This document shows, in pieces, positions 12,136 through 27,401 of a stretch of DNA of 64,000 nucleotides (the first letter of the stretch is position 1; each line of letters opens with the position of its first letter). The stretch covers positions 1 to 64,000 of the forward strand of contig NW_027473883.1 in NCBI RefSeq assembly GCF_050947335.1. The letters are read 5' to 3'. The translations under genes and the position numbers were made by a program. The DNA comes from Megachile rotundata (taxonomy: Eukaryota; Arthropoda; Insecta; Hymenoptera; Megachilidae). The notes below the pieces were generated by a model. That model worked only from the letters and a program-made list of their open reading frames with translations, made no database searches and was not told where the DNA came from.

Positions 12136-15100
12136 TATGAGTTAGATTGATAATAGTGAGTGTAATAAGTATAGTAATTGTCGTTCTGTCGATCATATAA
12201 GCATAATACGGCTAATAATATGAGTTAGATTGATAATAATAAGAGTAATAAGTATAGTATTTGTCGTTCTATCGATCATATATGCATAATAAGGCTAATA
12301 ATGTGAGTTAGATTGATAATAATAAGAGTGATGAGTATAGTAGTTGTAGTTCTATCGATCATATCTGCATAATATGGTTAATGATATGAGTTAGATTGAT
12401 AACAGTGAGTGTAATAAGTATAGTAATTGTCGTTCTATCGATCATATAAGCATAATATGGCTAATAATATGAGTTAGATTGATAATAATAAGAGTAATGA
12501 GTATAGTAATTGTCGTTCTATCGATCATATATGCATGATATGGCTAATAATGTGAGTTAGATTGATAATAATAAGAGTAATGAGTATAGTAGTTGTAGTT
12601 CTATCGATCATATCTGCATAATATTGTTAATAATATGAGTTAGATTGATAATAATAAGAGAAATAAGTATAGTAATTGTAGTTCTACCGATCATATAAGC
12701 ATAATATGGCTAATAATATGAGTTAGATTGATAATAATAAGACTAATAAGTATAGTAATTGTCGTTCTATCGATCATATAAGCATTATATGGCTAATAAT
12801 ATGAGTTACATTGATAATAATAAGAGTAAAAAAAATAGTAATTGTCGTTCTATCGATCATATAAGCATAATATGGCTAATAATATGAGTTAGATTGATAA
12901 TAATAAGAGTAATAAGTATAGTAATTGTCGTTCTATCGATCATATAAGCATAATATGGCTAATAATATGAGTTAGATTGATAATAATAAGAGTAATGAGT
13001 ATAGTAATTGTCGTTCTATCGATCATATAAGCATAATATGGCTAATAATATGAGTTAGATTGATAATAATAAGAGTAATGAGTATAGTAATTGTCGTTCT
13101 ATCGATCATATAAGCATAATATGGCCAATAATATGAGTTAGATTGATAACAATAAGAGTAATGAGTATAGTAATTGTCGTTCTATCGATCATATAAGCAT
13201 AATATGGCTAATAATATGAGCTAGATTGATAATAATAAGAGTAATAAGTATAGTAATTATCGTTCTACCGATCATAAAAGCATAATATGGTTAATAATAT
13301 GAGTTAGATTGATAATAGTGAGTGTAATATGTATAGTAATTGTCCTTCTGTCGAACATATAAGCATAATACGGCTAATAATATGAGTTACATTGATAATA
13401 ATAAGAGTAATAAGTATAGTAATTGTCGTTCTATCGATCATATATGCATAATATGGCTAATAATGTGAGTTAGATTGATAATAATAAGAGTAATGAGTAT
13501 AGTAGTTGTAGTTCTATCGATCATATCTGCATAATATGGTTAATAAAATGAGTTAGATTGATAACAGTGAGTGTAATAAGTATAGTAATTGTCGTTCTAT
13601 CGATCATATAAGCATAATATGGTTAATAATATGAGTTAGATTGATAATAATAAGAGTAATGAGTATAGTAATTGTCGTTCTATCGATCATATATGCATAA
13701 TATGCCTAATAATGTGAGTTAGATTGATAATAATAAGAGTAATGAGTATAGTAGTTGTAGTTCTATCGATCATATCTGCATAATATGGTTAATAATATGA
13801 GTTAGATTGATAACAGTGAGTGTAGTAAGTATAGTAATTGTCGTTTTATCAATCATATAAGCATAATATGGCTAATAATATGAGTTAGATTGATAATAAT
13901 AAGAGTAATGAGTATAGTAGTTGTAGTTCTATCGATCATATAAGCATAATATGGCTAATAATATGAGTTAGATTGATAATAATAAGGCTAATAAGTATAG
14001 TAATTGTCGTTCTATCGATCATATAAGCATAGTATGGCTAATAATATGAGTTAGATTGATAGTAATAACAGTAGTGAGTATAGTAATTGTCGTTCTATCG
14101 ATCATATAAGCATAATATGGCTAATAATATGAGTTAGATTGATAACAATAAGAGTAATGAGTATAGTAATTGTCGTTCTATCGATCATATAAGCATAATA
14201 TGGCTAATAATATGAGCTAGATTGATAATAATAAGAGTAATAAGTATAGTAATTGTCGTTCTATCGATCATATATGCATAATAAGGCTAATAATGTGAGT
14301 TAGATGGATAATAATAAGAGTAATGAGTATAGTAGTTGTAGTTCTATCGATCATATCTGCATAATATGGTTAATAATATGAGATAGATTGATAACAGTGA
14401 GTGTAATAAGTATAGTAATTGTCGATCTATCGATCATATAAGCATAATATGGCTAATAATATGAGTTAGATTGATAATAATAAGAGTAATGAGTATAGTA
14501 ATTGTCGTTCTATCGATCATATATGCATAATATGGCTAATAATGTGAGTTAGATTGATTGTAATAACAGTAGTGAGTATAGTAATTGTCGTTCTATCGAT
14601 CATATAAGCATAATATGGCTAATAATATGAGTTAGATTGATAACAATAAGAGTAATGAGTATAGTAATTGTCGTTCTATCGATCATATAAGCATAATATG
14701 GCTAATAATATGAGCTAGATTGATAATAATAAGAGTAATAGGTATAGTAATTGTCGTTCTACCGATCGTACAATATAATATGGCTAATCATATGACTTAG
14801 ATTGATAATAATAAGAGTAATGAGTATAGTAGTTGTAGTTCTATCGATCATATAAGCATAATATGGCTAATAATATGAGTTAGATTGATAATAATAAGAC
14901 TAATAAGTATAGTAATTGTCGTTCTATCGATCATATAAGCATAGCATGGCTAATAATATGAGTTAGATTGATAATAATAAGAGTAATAAGTATAGTAATT
15001 GTCGTTCTATCGATCATATAAGCATAATATGGCTAATAGTATGAGTTAGATTGATAACAATAAGAGTAATGAGTATAGTAATTGTCGTTCTATCGATCAT

Positions 15101-15960
15101 ATAAGCATAATATGGCTAATAATATGAGTTAGATTGATAATAATAAGAGTAAAAAGAATAGTAATTGTAGTTCTATCGATCATATCTGCATAATATGGTT
15201 AATAATATGAGTTAGATTGATAACAGTGAGTGTAATAAGTATAGTAATTTTCGTTCTATCGATCATATAAGCATAATATGGCTAATAATATGAGTTAGAT
15301 TGATAATAATAAGAGTAATGAGTATAGTAGTTGTTGTTCTATCGATCATATAAGCATAATATGGCTAATAATATGAGTTAGATTGATAATAATAAGACTA
15401 ATAAGTATAGTAATTGTCGTTCTATCGATCATATAAGCATAGTATGGCTAATAATATGAGTTAGATTGATAATAATAAGAGTAATGAGTATAGTAGTTGT
15501 AGTTCTATCGATCATATCTGCATAATATGGTTAATACGATGAGTTAGATTGATAATAATAAGAGAAATAAGTACAGTAATTGTAGTTCTATCGATCCTAT
15601 AAGCATAATATGGCTAATAATATGAGTTAGATTGATAATAATAAGAGTAATGAGTATAGTAATTGTCGTTCTATCGATCATATAAGCATAATATGGCTAA
15701 TAATATGAGTTAGATTGATAATAATAAGAGTAAAAAGAATAGTAATTGTCGTTCTATCGATCATATAAGCATAATATGGCTAATAATATGAGTTTGATTG
15801 ATAATAATAAGAGTAATAAGAATAGTAATTATCGTTCTACCGATCGTACAAGCATAATATGGCTAATCATATGACTTAGATTGATTAATAATAAGAGTAA
15901 TGAGTATAGTAATTGTCGTTCCATCGATCATATAAGCATAATATGGCTAATAATATGAGT
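12136..15960. repeat. Variant higher-order repeat copy
   Basis: The right part (about 14,690-15,960) follows the order of 3,920-5,150, including AATAGGTATAG, ATAGCATGG (about 14,942), GTTGTTGTTC (about 15,331) and the CTACCGATCG marker at 15,837. It differs in detail, for example TAATACGATG (about 15,533) against TAATACTATG and an intact CTATAAGCAT where other copies read CTATAAGGAT. At about 14,770 the usual GTACAAGCAT reads GTACAATAT, one base shorter. The left part (12,136-14,690) lacks the TGATGTAAGT marker found in the other left-half copies, so the distance between marker copies 8,501 and 19,624 is 11,123 bp, about two HOR units. No gene is present. Confidence 0.7.
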
Positions 15961-18735
15961 TAGATTGATAATAATAAGACTAATAACTATAGTAATTGTC
16001 GTTCTATCGATCATATAAGCATAATACGGCTAATAATATGAGTCAGATTGATAATAATAAGAGTAATAAGTATAGTAATTGTCGTTCTATCGATCATATA
16101 AGCATAATATTGCTAATAATATGAGTTAGATTGATAATAATAAGAGTAATGAGTATAGTTATTGTCGTTCTATCGATCATGTAAGCATAGTATGGCTAAT
16201 AACATGAGTTAGATTGATAATAATAAGAGTAATAAGTATAGTAATTGTCGTTCTATCGTTCACATAAGCATAATATGGCTAATAATATGAGTTAGATTGA
16301 TAGAAATAACAGTAGTGAGCATAGTAATTGTCGTTCTATCGATCATATAAGCATAATATGGCTAATAATATGAGTTAGATTGATAATAATAAGAGTAATG
16401 AGTATAGTAGTTGTAGTTCTATCGATCATATAAGCATAATATGGCTAATAATATGAGTTAGATTGATAATAATAAGAGTAATGAGTATAGTAATTGTCGT
16501 TCTATCGATCATATAAGCATAATATGGCTAATAATATGAGCTAGATTGATAATAATAAGAGTAATAAGTATAGTAATTATCGTTCTACCGATCATACAAG
16601 CATAATATGGTTAATAATATGAGTTAGAGTGATAATAGTGAGTGTAATAAGTATAGTAATTGTCCTTCTGTCGATCATATAAGCATAATACGGCTAATAA
16701 TATGAGTTACATTGATAATAATAAGAGTAATAAGTATAGTAATTGTCGTTCTATCGATCATATATGCATAATATGGTTAATAATATGAGTTAGAGTGATA
16801 ATAGTGAGTGTAATAAGTATAGTAATTGTCCTTCTGTCGATCATATAAGCATAATACGGCTAATAATATGAGTTACATTGATAATAATAAGAGTAATAAG
16901 TATAGTAATTGTCGTTCTATCGATCATATATGCATAATATGGGTAATAATGTGAGTTAGATTGATAATAATAAGAGAAATAAGTATAGTAATTGTAGTTC
17001 TACCGATCATATAAGCATAATATGGCTACTAATATGAGTTAGATTGATAATAATAAGACTAATAAGTATAGTAATTGTCGTTCTATCGATCATATAAGCA
17101 TAGTATGGCTAATAACATGCGTTAGATTGATAATAATAAGAGTAATAAGTATAGTAATTGTCGTTCTATCGTTCACATAAGCATAATATGGCTAATAATA
17201 TGAGTTAGATTGATAGTAATAACAGTAGTGAGTATAGTAATTGTCGTTCTATCGATCATATAAGCATAATATGGCTAATAATATGTGTTAGATTGATAAT
17301 AATAAGAGTAATGAGTATAGTAATTGTCGTTCTATCGATCATATATGCATAATATGGCTAATAATATGAGTTAGATTGATAATAATAAGACTAATAACTA
17401 TAGTAATTGTCGTTCTATCGATCATATAAGCATAATACGGCTAATAATATGAGTCAGATTGATAATAATAAGAGTAATAAGTATAGTAATTGTCGTTCTA
17501 TCGATCATATAAGCATAATATGGCTAATAGTATGAGTTAGATTGATAACAATAAGAGTAATGAGTATACTTATTGTCGTTCTATCGATCATGTAAGCATA
17601 GTATGGCTAATAACATGAGTTAGATTGATAATAATAAGAGTAATAAGTATAGTAATTGTCGTTCTATCGTTCACATAAGCATAATATGGCTAATAATATG
17701 AGTTAGATTGATAGAAATAACAGTAGTGAGCATAGTAATTGTCGTTCTATCGATCATATAAGCATAATATGGCTAATAATATGAGTTAGATTGATAATAA
17801 TAAGAGTAATGAGTATAGTAGTTGTAGTTCTATCGATCATATAAGCATAATATGGCTAATAATATGAGTTAGATTGATAATAATAAGAGTAATGAGTATA
17901 GTAATTGTCGTTCTATCGATCATATAAGCATAATATGGCTAATAATATGAGCTAGATTGATAATAATAAGAGTAATAAGTATAGTAATTATCGTTCTACC
18001 GATCATACAAGCATAATATGGTTAATAATATGAGTTAGAGTGATAATAGTGAGTGTAATAAGTATAGTAATTGTCCTTCTGTCGATCATATAAGCATAAT
18101 ACGGCTAATAATATGAGTTACATTGATAATAATAAGAGTAATAAGTATAGTAATTGTCGTTCTATCGATCATATATGCATAATATGGTTAATAATATGAG
18201 TTAGAGTGATAATAGTGAGTGTAATAAGTATAGTAATTGTCCTTCTGTCGATCATATAAGCATAATACGGCTAATAATATGAGTTACATTGATAATAATA
18301 AGAGTAATAAGTATAGTAATTGTCGTTCTATCGATCATATATGCATAATATGGGTAATAATGTGAGTTAGATTGATAATAATAAGAGAAATAAGTATAGT
18401 AATTGTAGTTCTACCGATCATATAAGCATAATATGGCTACTAATATGAGTTAGATTGATAATAATAAGACTAATAAGTATAGTAATTGTCGTTCTATCGA
18501 TCATATAAGCATAGTATGGCTAATAACATGCGTTAGATTGATAATAATAAGAGTAATAAGTATAGTAATTGTCGTTCTATCGTTCACATAAGCATAATAT
18601 GGCTAATAATATGAGTTAGATTGATAGTAATAACAGTAGTGAGTATAGTAATTGTCGTTCTATCGATCATATAAGCATAATATGGCTAATAATATGTGTT
18701 AGATTGATAATAATAAGAGTAATGAGTATAGTAGT
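15960..18735. repeat. Seventeen-monomer tandem duplication (offset 1,411 bp)
   Basis: AGTCAGATTG at 16,041 and 17,452 and TAACATGCG at 17,113 and 18,524 are both 1,411 bp apart (17 x 83). Between them the same order of marker monomers is seen, including the doubled GAGTGATAATAGTG dimer, GGGTAATAATG and GGCTACTAAT. The duplication ends near 18,735, where the second copy has GTAGTTGTAG and AGATAGATAA monomers instead of TAATTGTCG and GACTAATAAC. The second copy then becomes the left edge of super-repeat copy 2. The equivalent place in copy 1 (6,329-7,401) also measures 1,072 bp from AGTCAG to TAACATGCG. Confidence 0.75.
17517..17599. repeat. Mosaic monomer
   Basis: The left part of this monomer reads GGCTAATAGTATGAG and GATAACAATAAG, the form seen near 3,830 and 9,060, while the right part has TTATTGTCG and CATGTAAGC, the form at 6,440. 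In the sister copies (6,412, 16,125) the left part is AATATTGCTAA with GATAATAATAAG. At the switch it has GTATACTTATTG, where all relatives have GTATAGTTATTG. This looks like a short conversion or template switch inside one monomer. Confidence 0.65.
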
Positions 18736-21700
18736 TGTAGTTCTATCGATCATATAAGCATAATATGGCTAATAATATGAGTTAGATAGATAATAATAAG
18801 AGTAATAAGTATAGTAATTGTCGTTCTATCGATCATATATGCATAATATGGCTAATAATGTGAGTTAGATTGATAATAATAAGAGTAGTGAGTATAGTAG
18901 TTGTAGTTCTATCGATCATATCTGCATAATATGGTTAATAATATGAGTTAGATTGATAATAATAAGAGAAATAAGTATAGTAATTGTAGTTCTACCGATC
19001 ATATAAGCATAATATGGCTAATAATATGAGTTAGATTGATAATAATAAGACCAATAAGTATAGTAATTGCCGTTCTATCGATCATATAAGCATAATATGG
19101 CTAATAATATGAGTTACATTGATAATAATAAGAGTAAAAAGAATAGTAATTGTCGTTCTATCGATCATATAAGCATAATATGGCTAATAATATGAGTTAG
19201 ATTGATAATAATAAGAGTAATAAGTATAGTAATTGTCGTTCTATCGATCATATATGCATAATATGGCTAATAATGTAAGTTAGATTGATAATAATAAGAG
19301 TAATGAGTATAGTAGTTGTAGTTCTGTCGATCATATCTGCATAATATGGTTAATAATATGAGTTAGATTGATAACAGTGAGTGTAGTAAGTATAGTAATT
19401 GTCGTTTTATCAATCATATAAGCATAATATGGCTAATAATATGAGTTAGATTGATAAGAATAAGAGCAATGAGTATAGTAATTGTCGTTCTATCGATCAT
19501 ATAAGCATAATATGGCTAATAATATGAGTTAGATTGATAATAATAAGAGTAAAAAGAATAGTAATTGTCGTTCTATCGATCATATAAGCATAATATGGCT
19601 AATAATATGAGTTTGATTGATAATGATGTAAGTAATAAGAATAGTAATTATCGTTCTACCGATCGTACAAGCATAATATGGCTAATCATATGACTTAGAT
19701 TGATAATAATAAGAGTAATGAGTATAGTAATTGTCGTTCCATCGACCATATAAGCATAATATGGCTAATAATATGAGTTAGATTGATAATAATAAGACTA
19801 ATAATTATAGTAATTGTCGCTCTATCGATCATATAAGCATAATATGGCTAATATTATGAGTTAGATTGATAATAATAAGAGTAATGAGTATAGTAATTGT
19901 CGTTCTATCGATCATATAAGCATAATATGGCTAATAATATGAGTTAGATTGATAATAATAAGACTAATAAGTATAGTAATTGTCGTTCTATCGATCATAT
20001 AAGCATAGTATGGCTAATAATATGAGTTAGATTGATAATAATAAGAGTAATAAGTATAGTAATTGTCGTTCTGTCGATCACATAAGCATAATATGGCTAA
20101 TAATACGAGTTAGATTGATAGTAATAACAGTAGTGAGTATAGTAATTGTCGTTCTATCGATCATATAAGCATAATATGGCTAATAGTATGAGTTAGATTG
20201 ATAACAATAAGAGTAATGAGTATAGTAATTGTCGTTCTATCGATCATATAAGCATAATATGGCTAATAATATGAGCTAGATTGATAATAATAAGAGTAAT
20301 AGGTATAGTAATTGTCGTTCTACCGATCGTACAAGCATAATATGGCTAATCATATGACTTAGATTGATAATAATAAGAGTAATGAGTATAGTAGTTGTAG
20401 TTCTATCGATCATATAAGCATAATATGGCTAATAATATGAGTTAGATTGATAATAATAAGACTAATAAGTATAGTAATTGTCGTTCTATCGATCATATAA
20501 GCATAGCATGGCTAATAATATGAGTTAGATTGATAATAATAAGAGTAATAAGTATAGTAATTGTCGTTCTATCGATCATATAAGCATAATATGGCTAATA
20601 GTATGAGTTAGATTGATAACAATAAGAGTAATGAGTATAGTAATTGTCGTTCTATCGATCATATAAGCATAATATGGCTAATAATATGAGTTAGATTGAT
20701 AATAATAAGAGTAAAAAGAATAGTAATTGTAGTTCTATCGATCATATCTGCATAATATGGTTAATAATATGAGTTAGATTGATAACAGTGAGTGTAATAA
20801 GTATAGTAATTTTCGTTCTATCGATCATATAAGCATAATATGGCTAATAATATGAGTTAGATTGATAATAATAAGAGTAATGAGTATAGTAGTTGTTGTT
20901 CTATCGATCATATAAGCATAATATGGCTAATAATATGAGTTAGATTGATAATAATAAGACTAATAAGTATAGTAATTGTCGTTCTATCGATCATATAAGC
21001 ATAGTATGGCTAATAATATGAGTTAGATTGATAATAATAAGAGTAATGAGTATAGTAGTTGTAGTTCTATCGATCATATCTGCATAATATGGTTAATACT
21101 ATGAGTTAGATTGATAATAATAAGAGAAATAAGTACAGTAATTGTAGTTCTACCGATCCTATAAGGATAATATGGCTAATAATATGAGTTAGATTGATAA
21201 TAATAAGAGTAATGAGTATAGTAATTGTCGTTCTATCGATCATATAAGCATAATATGGCTAATAATATGAGTTAGATTGATAATAATAAGAGTAAAAAGA
21301 ATAGTAATTGTCGTTCTATCGATCATATAAGCATAATATGGCTAATAATATGAGTTTGATTGATAATAATAAGAGTAATAAGAATAGTAATTATCGTTCT
21401 GCCGATCGTACAAGCATAATATGGCTAATCATATGACTTAGATTGATTAATAATAAGAGTAATGAGTATAGTAATTGTCGTTCCATCGATCATATAAGCA
21501 TAATATGGCTAATAATATGAGTTAGATTGATAATAATAAGACTAATAAGTATAGTAATTGTCGCTCTATCGATCATATAAGCATAATACGGCTAATATTA
21601 TGAGTTAGATTGATAATAATAAGAGTAATGAGTATAGTAATTGTCGTTCTATCGATCATATAAGCATAATATGGCTAATAATATGAGTTAGATTGATAAT

Positions 21701-24700
21701 AATAAGACTAATAAGTATAGTAATTGTCGTTCTATCGATCATATAAGCATAGTATGGCTAATAATATGAGTTAGATTGATAATAATAAGAGTAATAAGTA
21801 TAGTAATTGTCGTTCTGTCGATCACATAAGCATAATATGGCTAATAATACGAGTTAGATTGATAGTAATAACAGTAGTGAGTATAGTAATTGTCGTTCTA
21901 TCGATCATATAAGCATAATATGGCTAATAATATGAGTTAGATTGATAATAATAAGAGTAAAAAGAATAGTAATTGTAGTTCTATCGATCATATCTGCATA
22001 ATATGGTTAATAATATGAGTTAGATTGATAATAATAAGAGAAATAAGTACAGTAATTGTAGTTCTACCGATCCTATAAGCATAATATGGCTAATAATATG
22101 AGTTAGATTGATAATAATAAGACTAATAACTATAGTAATTGTCGTTCTATCGATCATATAAGCATAATACGGCTAATAATATGAGTCAGATTGATAATAA
22201 TAAGAGTAATAAGTATAGTAATTGTCGTTCTATCGATCATATAAGCATAATATTGCTAATAATATGAGTTAGATTGATAATAATAAGAGTAATGAGTATA
22301 GTTATTGTCGTTCTATCGATCATGTAAGCATAGTATGGCTAATAACATGAGTTAGATTGATAATAATAAGAGTAATAAGTATAGTAATTGTCGTTCTATC
22401 GTTCACATAAGCATAATATGGCTAATAATATGAGTTAGATTGATAGTAATAACAGTAGTGAGTATAGTAATTGTCGTTCTATCGATCATATAAGCATAAT
22501 ATGGCTAATAATATGTGTTAGATTGATAATAATAAGAGTAATGAGTATAGTAATTGTCGTTCTATCGATCATATATGCATAATATGGCTAATAATATGAG
22601 TTAGATTGATAATAATAAGACTAATAACTATAGTAATTGTCGTTCTATCGATCATATAAGCATAATACGGCTAATAATATGAGTCAGATTGATAATAATA
22701 AGAGTAATAAGTATAGTAATTGTCGTTCTATCGATCATATAAGCATAATATTGCTAATAATATGAGTTAGATTGATAATAATAAGAGTAATGAGTATAGT
22801 TATTGTCGTTCTATCGATCATGTAAGCATAGTATGGCTAATAACATGAGTTAGATTGATAATAATAAGAGTAATAAGTATAGTAATTGTCGTTCTATCGT
22901 TCACATAAGCATAATATGGCTAATAATATGAGTTAGATTGATAGAAATAACAGTAGTGAGCATAGTAATTGTCGTTCTATCGATCATATAAGCATAATAT
23001 GGCTAATAATATGAGTTAGATTGATAATAATAAGAGTAATGAGTATAGTAGTTGTAGTTCTATCGATCATATAAGCATAATATGGCTAATAATATGAGTT
23101 AGATTGATAATAATAAGAGTAATGAGTATAGTAATTGTCGTTCTATCGATCATATAAGCATAATATGGCTAATAATATGAGCTAGATTGATAATAATAAG
23201 AGTAATAAGTATAGTAATTATCGTTCTACCGATCATACAAGCATAATATGGTTAATAATATGAGTTAGAGTGATAATAGTGAGTGTAATAAGTATAGTAA
23301 TTGTCCTTCTGTCGATCATATAAGCATAATACGGCTAATAATATGAGTTACATTGATAATAATAAGAGTAATAAGTATAGTAATTGTCGTTCTATCGATC
23401 ATATATGCATAATATGGTTAATAATATGAGTTAGAGTGATAATAGTGAGTGTAATAAGTATAGTAATTGTCCTTCTGTCGATCATATAAGCATAATACGG
23501 CTAATAATATGAGTTACATTGATAATAATAAGAGTAATAAGTATAGTAATTGTCGTTCTATCGATCATATATGCATAATATGGGTAATAATGTGAGTTAG
23601 ATTGATAATAATAAGAGAAATAAGTATAGTAATTGTAGTTCTACCGATCATATAAGCATAATATGGCTACTAATATGAGTTAGATTGATAATAATAAGAC
23701 TAATAAGTATAGTAATTGTCGTTCTATCGATCATATAAGCATAGTATGGCTAATAACATGCGTTAGATTGATAATAATAAGAGTAATAAGTATAGTAATT
23801 GTCGTTCTATCGTTCACATAAGCATAATATGGCTAATAATATGAGTTAGATTGATAGTAATAACAGTAGTGAGTATAGTAATTGTCGTTCTATCGATCAT
23901 ATAAGCATAATATGGCTAATAATATGTGTTAGATTGATAATAATAAGAGTAATGAGTATAGTAGTTGTAGTTCTATCGATCATATAAGCATAATATGGCT
24001 AATAATATGAGTTAGATAGATAATAATAAGAGTAATAAGTATAGTAATTGTCGTTCTATCGATCATATATGCATAATATGGCTAATAATGTGAGTTAGAT
24101 TGATAATAATAAGAGTAGTGAGTATAGTAGTTGTAGTTCTATCGATCATATCTGCATAATATGGTTAATAATATGAGTTAGATTGATAATAATAAGAGAA
24201 ATAAGTATAGTAATTGTAGTTCTACCGATCATATAAGCATAATATGGCTAATAATATGAGTTAGATTGATAATAATAAGACCAATAAGTATAGTAATTGC
24301 CGTTCTATCGATCATATAAGCATAATATGGCTAATAATATGAGTTACATTGATAATAATAAGAGTAAAAAGAATAGTAATTGTCGTTCTATCGATCATAT
24401 AAGCATAATATGGCTAATAATATGAGTTAGATTGATAATAATAAGAGTAATAAGTATAGTAATTGTCGTTCTATCGATCATATATGCATAATATGGCTAA
24501 TAATGTAAGTTAGATTGATAATAATAAGAGTAATGAGTATAGTAGTTGTAGTTCTGTCGATCATATCTGCATAATATGGTTAATAATATGAGTTAGATTG
24601 ATAACAGTGAGTGTAGTAAGTATAGTAATTGTCGTTTTATCAATCATATAAGCATAATATGGCTAATAATATGAGTTAGATTGATAAGAATAAGAGCAAT

Positions 24701-27401
24701 GAGTATAGTAATTGTCGTTCTATCGATCATATAAGCATAATATGGCTAATAATATGAGTTAGATTGATAATAATAAGAGTAAAAAGAATAGTAATTGTCG
24801 TTCTATCGATCATATAAGCATAATATGGCTAATAATATGAGTTTGATTGATAATGATGTAAGTAATAAGAATAGTAATTATCGTTCTACCGATCGTACAA
24901 GCGTAATATGGCTAATCATATGACTTAGATTGATAATAATAAGAGTAATGAGTATAGTAATTGTCGTTCCATCGACCATATAAGCATAATATGGCTAATA
25001 ATATGAGTTAGATTGATAATAATAAGACTAATAATTATAGTAATTGTCGCTCTATCGATCATATAAGCATAATATGGCTAATATTATGAGTTAGATTGAT
25101 AATAATAAGAGTAATGAGTATAGTAATTGTCGTTCTATCGATCATATAAGCATAATATGGCTAATAATATGAGTTAGATTGATAATAATAAGACTAATAA
25201 GTATAGTAATTGTCGTTCTATCGATCATATAAGCATAGTATGGCTAATAATATGAGTTAGATTGATAATAATAAGAGTAATAAGTATAGTAATTGTCGTT
25301 CTGTCGATCACATAAGCATAATATGGCTAATAATACGAGTTAGATTGATAGTAATAACAGTAGTGAGTATAGTAATTGTCGTTCTATCGATCATATAAGC
25401 ATAATATGGCTAATAGTATGAGTTAGATTGATAACAATAAGAGTAATGAGTATAGTAATTGTCGTTCTATCGATCATATAAGCATAATATGGCTAATAAT
25501 ATGAGCTAGATTGATAATAATAAGAGTAATAGGTATAGTAATTGTCGTTCTACCGATCGTACAAGCATAATATGGCTAATCATATGACTTAGATTGATAA
25601 TAATAAGAGTAATGAGTATAGTAGTTGTAGTTCTATCGATCATATAAGCATAATATGGCTAATAATATGAGTTAGATTGATAATAATAAGACTAATAAGT
25701 ATAGTAATTGTCGTTCTATCGATCATATAAGCATAGCATGGCTAATAATATGAGTTAGATTGATAATAATAAGAGTAATAAGTATAGTAATTGTCGTTCT
25801 ATCGATCATATAAGCATAATATGGCTAATAGTATGAGTTAGATTGATAACAATAAGAGTAATGAGTATAGTAATTGTCGTTCTATCGATCATATAAGCAT
25901 AATATGGCTAATAATATGAGTTAGATTGATAATAATAAGAGTAAAAAGAATAGTAATTGTAGTTCTATCGATCATATCTGCATAATATGGTTAATAATAT
26001 GAGTTAGATTGATAACAGTGAGTGTAATAAGTATAGTAATTTTCGTTCTATCGATCATATAAGCATAATATGGCTAATAATATGAGTTAGATTGATAATA
26101 ATAAGAGTAATGAGTATAGTAGTTGTTGTTCTATCGATCATATAAGCATAATATGGCTAATAATATGAGTTAGATTGATAATAATAAGACTAATAAGTAT
26201 AGTAATTGTCGTTCTATCGATCATATAAGCATAGTATGGCTAATAATATGAGTTAGATTGATAATAATAAGAGTAATGAGTATAGTAGTTGTAGTTCTAT
26301 CGATCATATCTGCATAATATGGTTAATACTATGAGTTAGATTGATAATAATAAGAGAAATAAGTACAGTAATTGTAGTTCTACCGATCCTATAAGGATAA
26401 TATGGCTAATAATATGAGTTAGATTGATAATAATAAGAGTAATGAGTATAGTAATTGTCGTTCTATCGATCATATAAGCATAATATGGCTAATAATATGA
26501 GTTAGATTGATAATAATAAGAGTAAAAAGAATAGTAATTGTCGTTCTATCGATCATATAAGCATAATATAGCTAATAATATGAGTTTGATTGATAATAAT
26601 AAGAGTAATAAGAATAGTAATTATCGTTCTACCGATCGTACAAGCATAATATGGCTAATCATATGACTTAGATTGATTAATAATAAGAGTAATGAGTATA
26701 GTAATTGTCGTTCCATCGATCATATAAGCATAATATGGCTAATAATATGAGTTAGATTGATAATAATAAGACTAATAAGTATAGTAATTGTCGCTCTATC
26801 GATCATATAAGCATAATACGGCTAATATTATGAGTTAGATTGATAATAATAAGAGTAATGAGTATAGTAATTGTCGTTCTATCGATCATATAAGCATAAT
26901 ATGGCTAATAATATGAGTTAGATTGATAATAATAAGACTAATAAGTATAGTAATTGTCGTTCTATCGATCATATAAGCATAGTATGGCTAATAATATGAG
27001 TTAGATTGATAATAATAAGAGTAATAAGTATAGTAATTGTCGTTCTGTCGATCACATAAGCATAATATGGCTAATAATACGAGTTAGATTGATAGTAATA
27101 ACAGTAGTGAGTATAGTAATTGTCGTTCTATCGATCATATAAGCATAATATGGCTAATAATATGAGTTAGATTGATAATAATAAGAGTAAAAAGAATAGT
27201 AATTGTAGTTCTATCGATCATATCTGCATAATATGGTTAATAATATGAGTTAGATTGATAATAATAAGAGAAATAAGTACAGTAATTGTAGTTCTACCGA
27301 TCCTATAAGCATAATATGGCTAATAATATGAGTTAGATTGATAATAATAAGACTAATAACTATAGTAATTGTCGTTCTATCGATCATATAAGCATAATAC
27401 G
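18443..27401. repeat. Super-repeat copy 2 (about 9 kb)
   Basis: This is the 16,353-offset partner of 2,090-11,048 and again holds two HOR units 5,230 bp apart (19,624/24,854 and 21,399/26,629). Private changes include GCGTAATATGG at about 24,901 (usually GCATAATATGG) and AATATAGCTAA at about 26,568 (usually AATATGGCTAA). At 27,401 it continues into AGTCAG (27,414), whereas its partner at 11,048 does not, which sets the right edge of the shared block. The content is non-coding satellite throughout. Confidence 0.85.
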
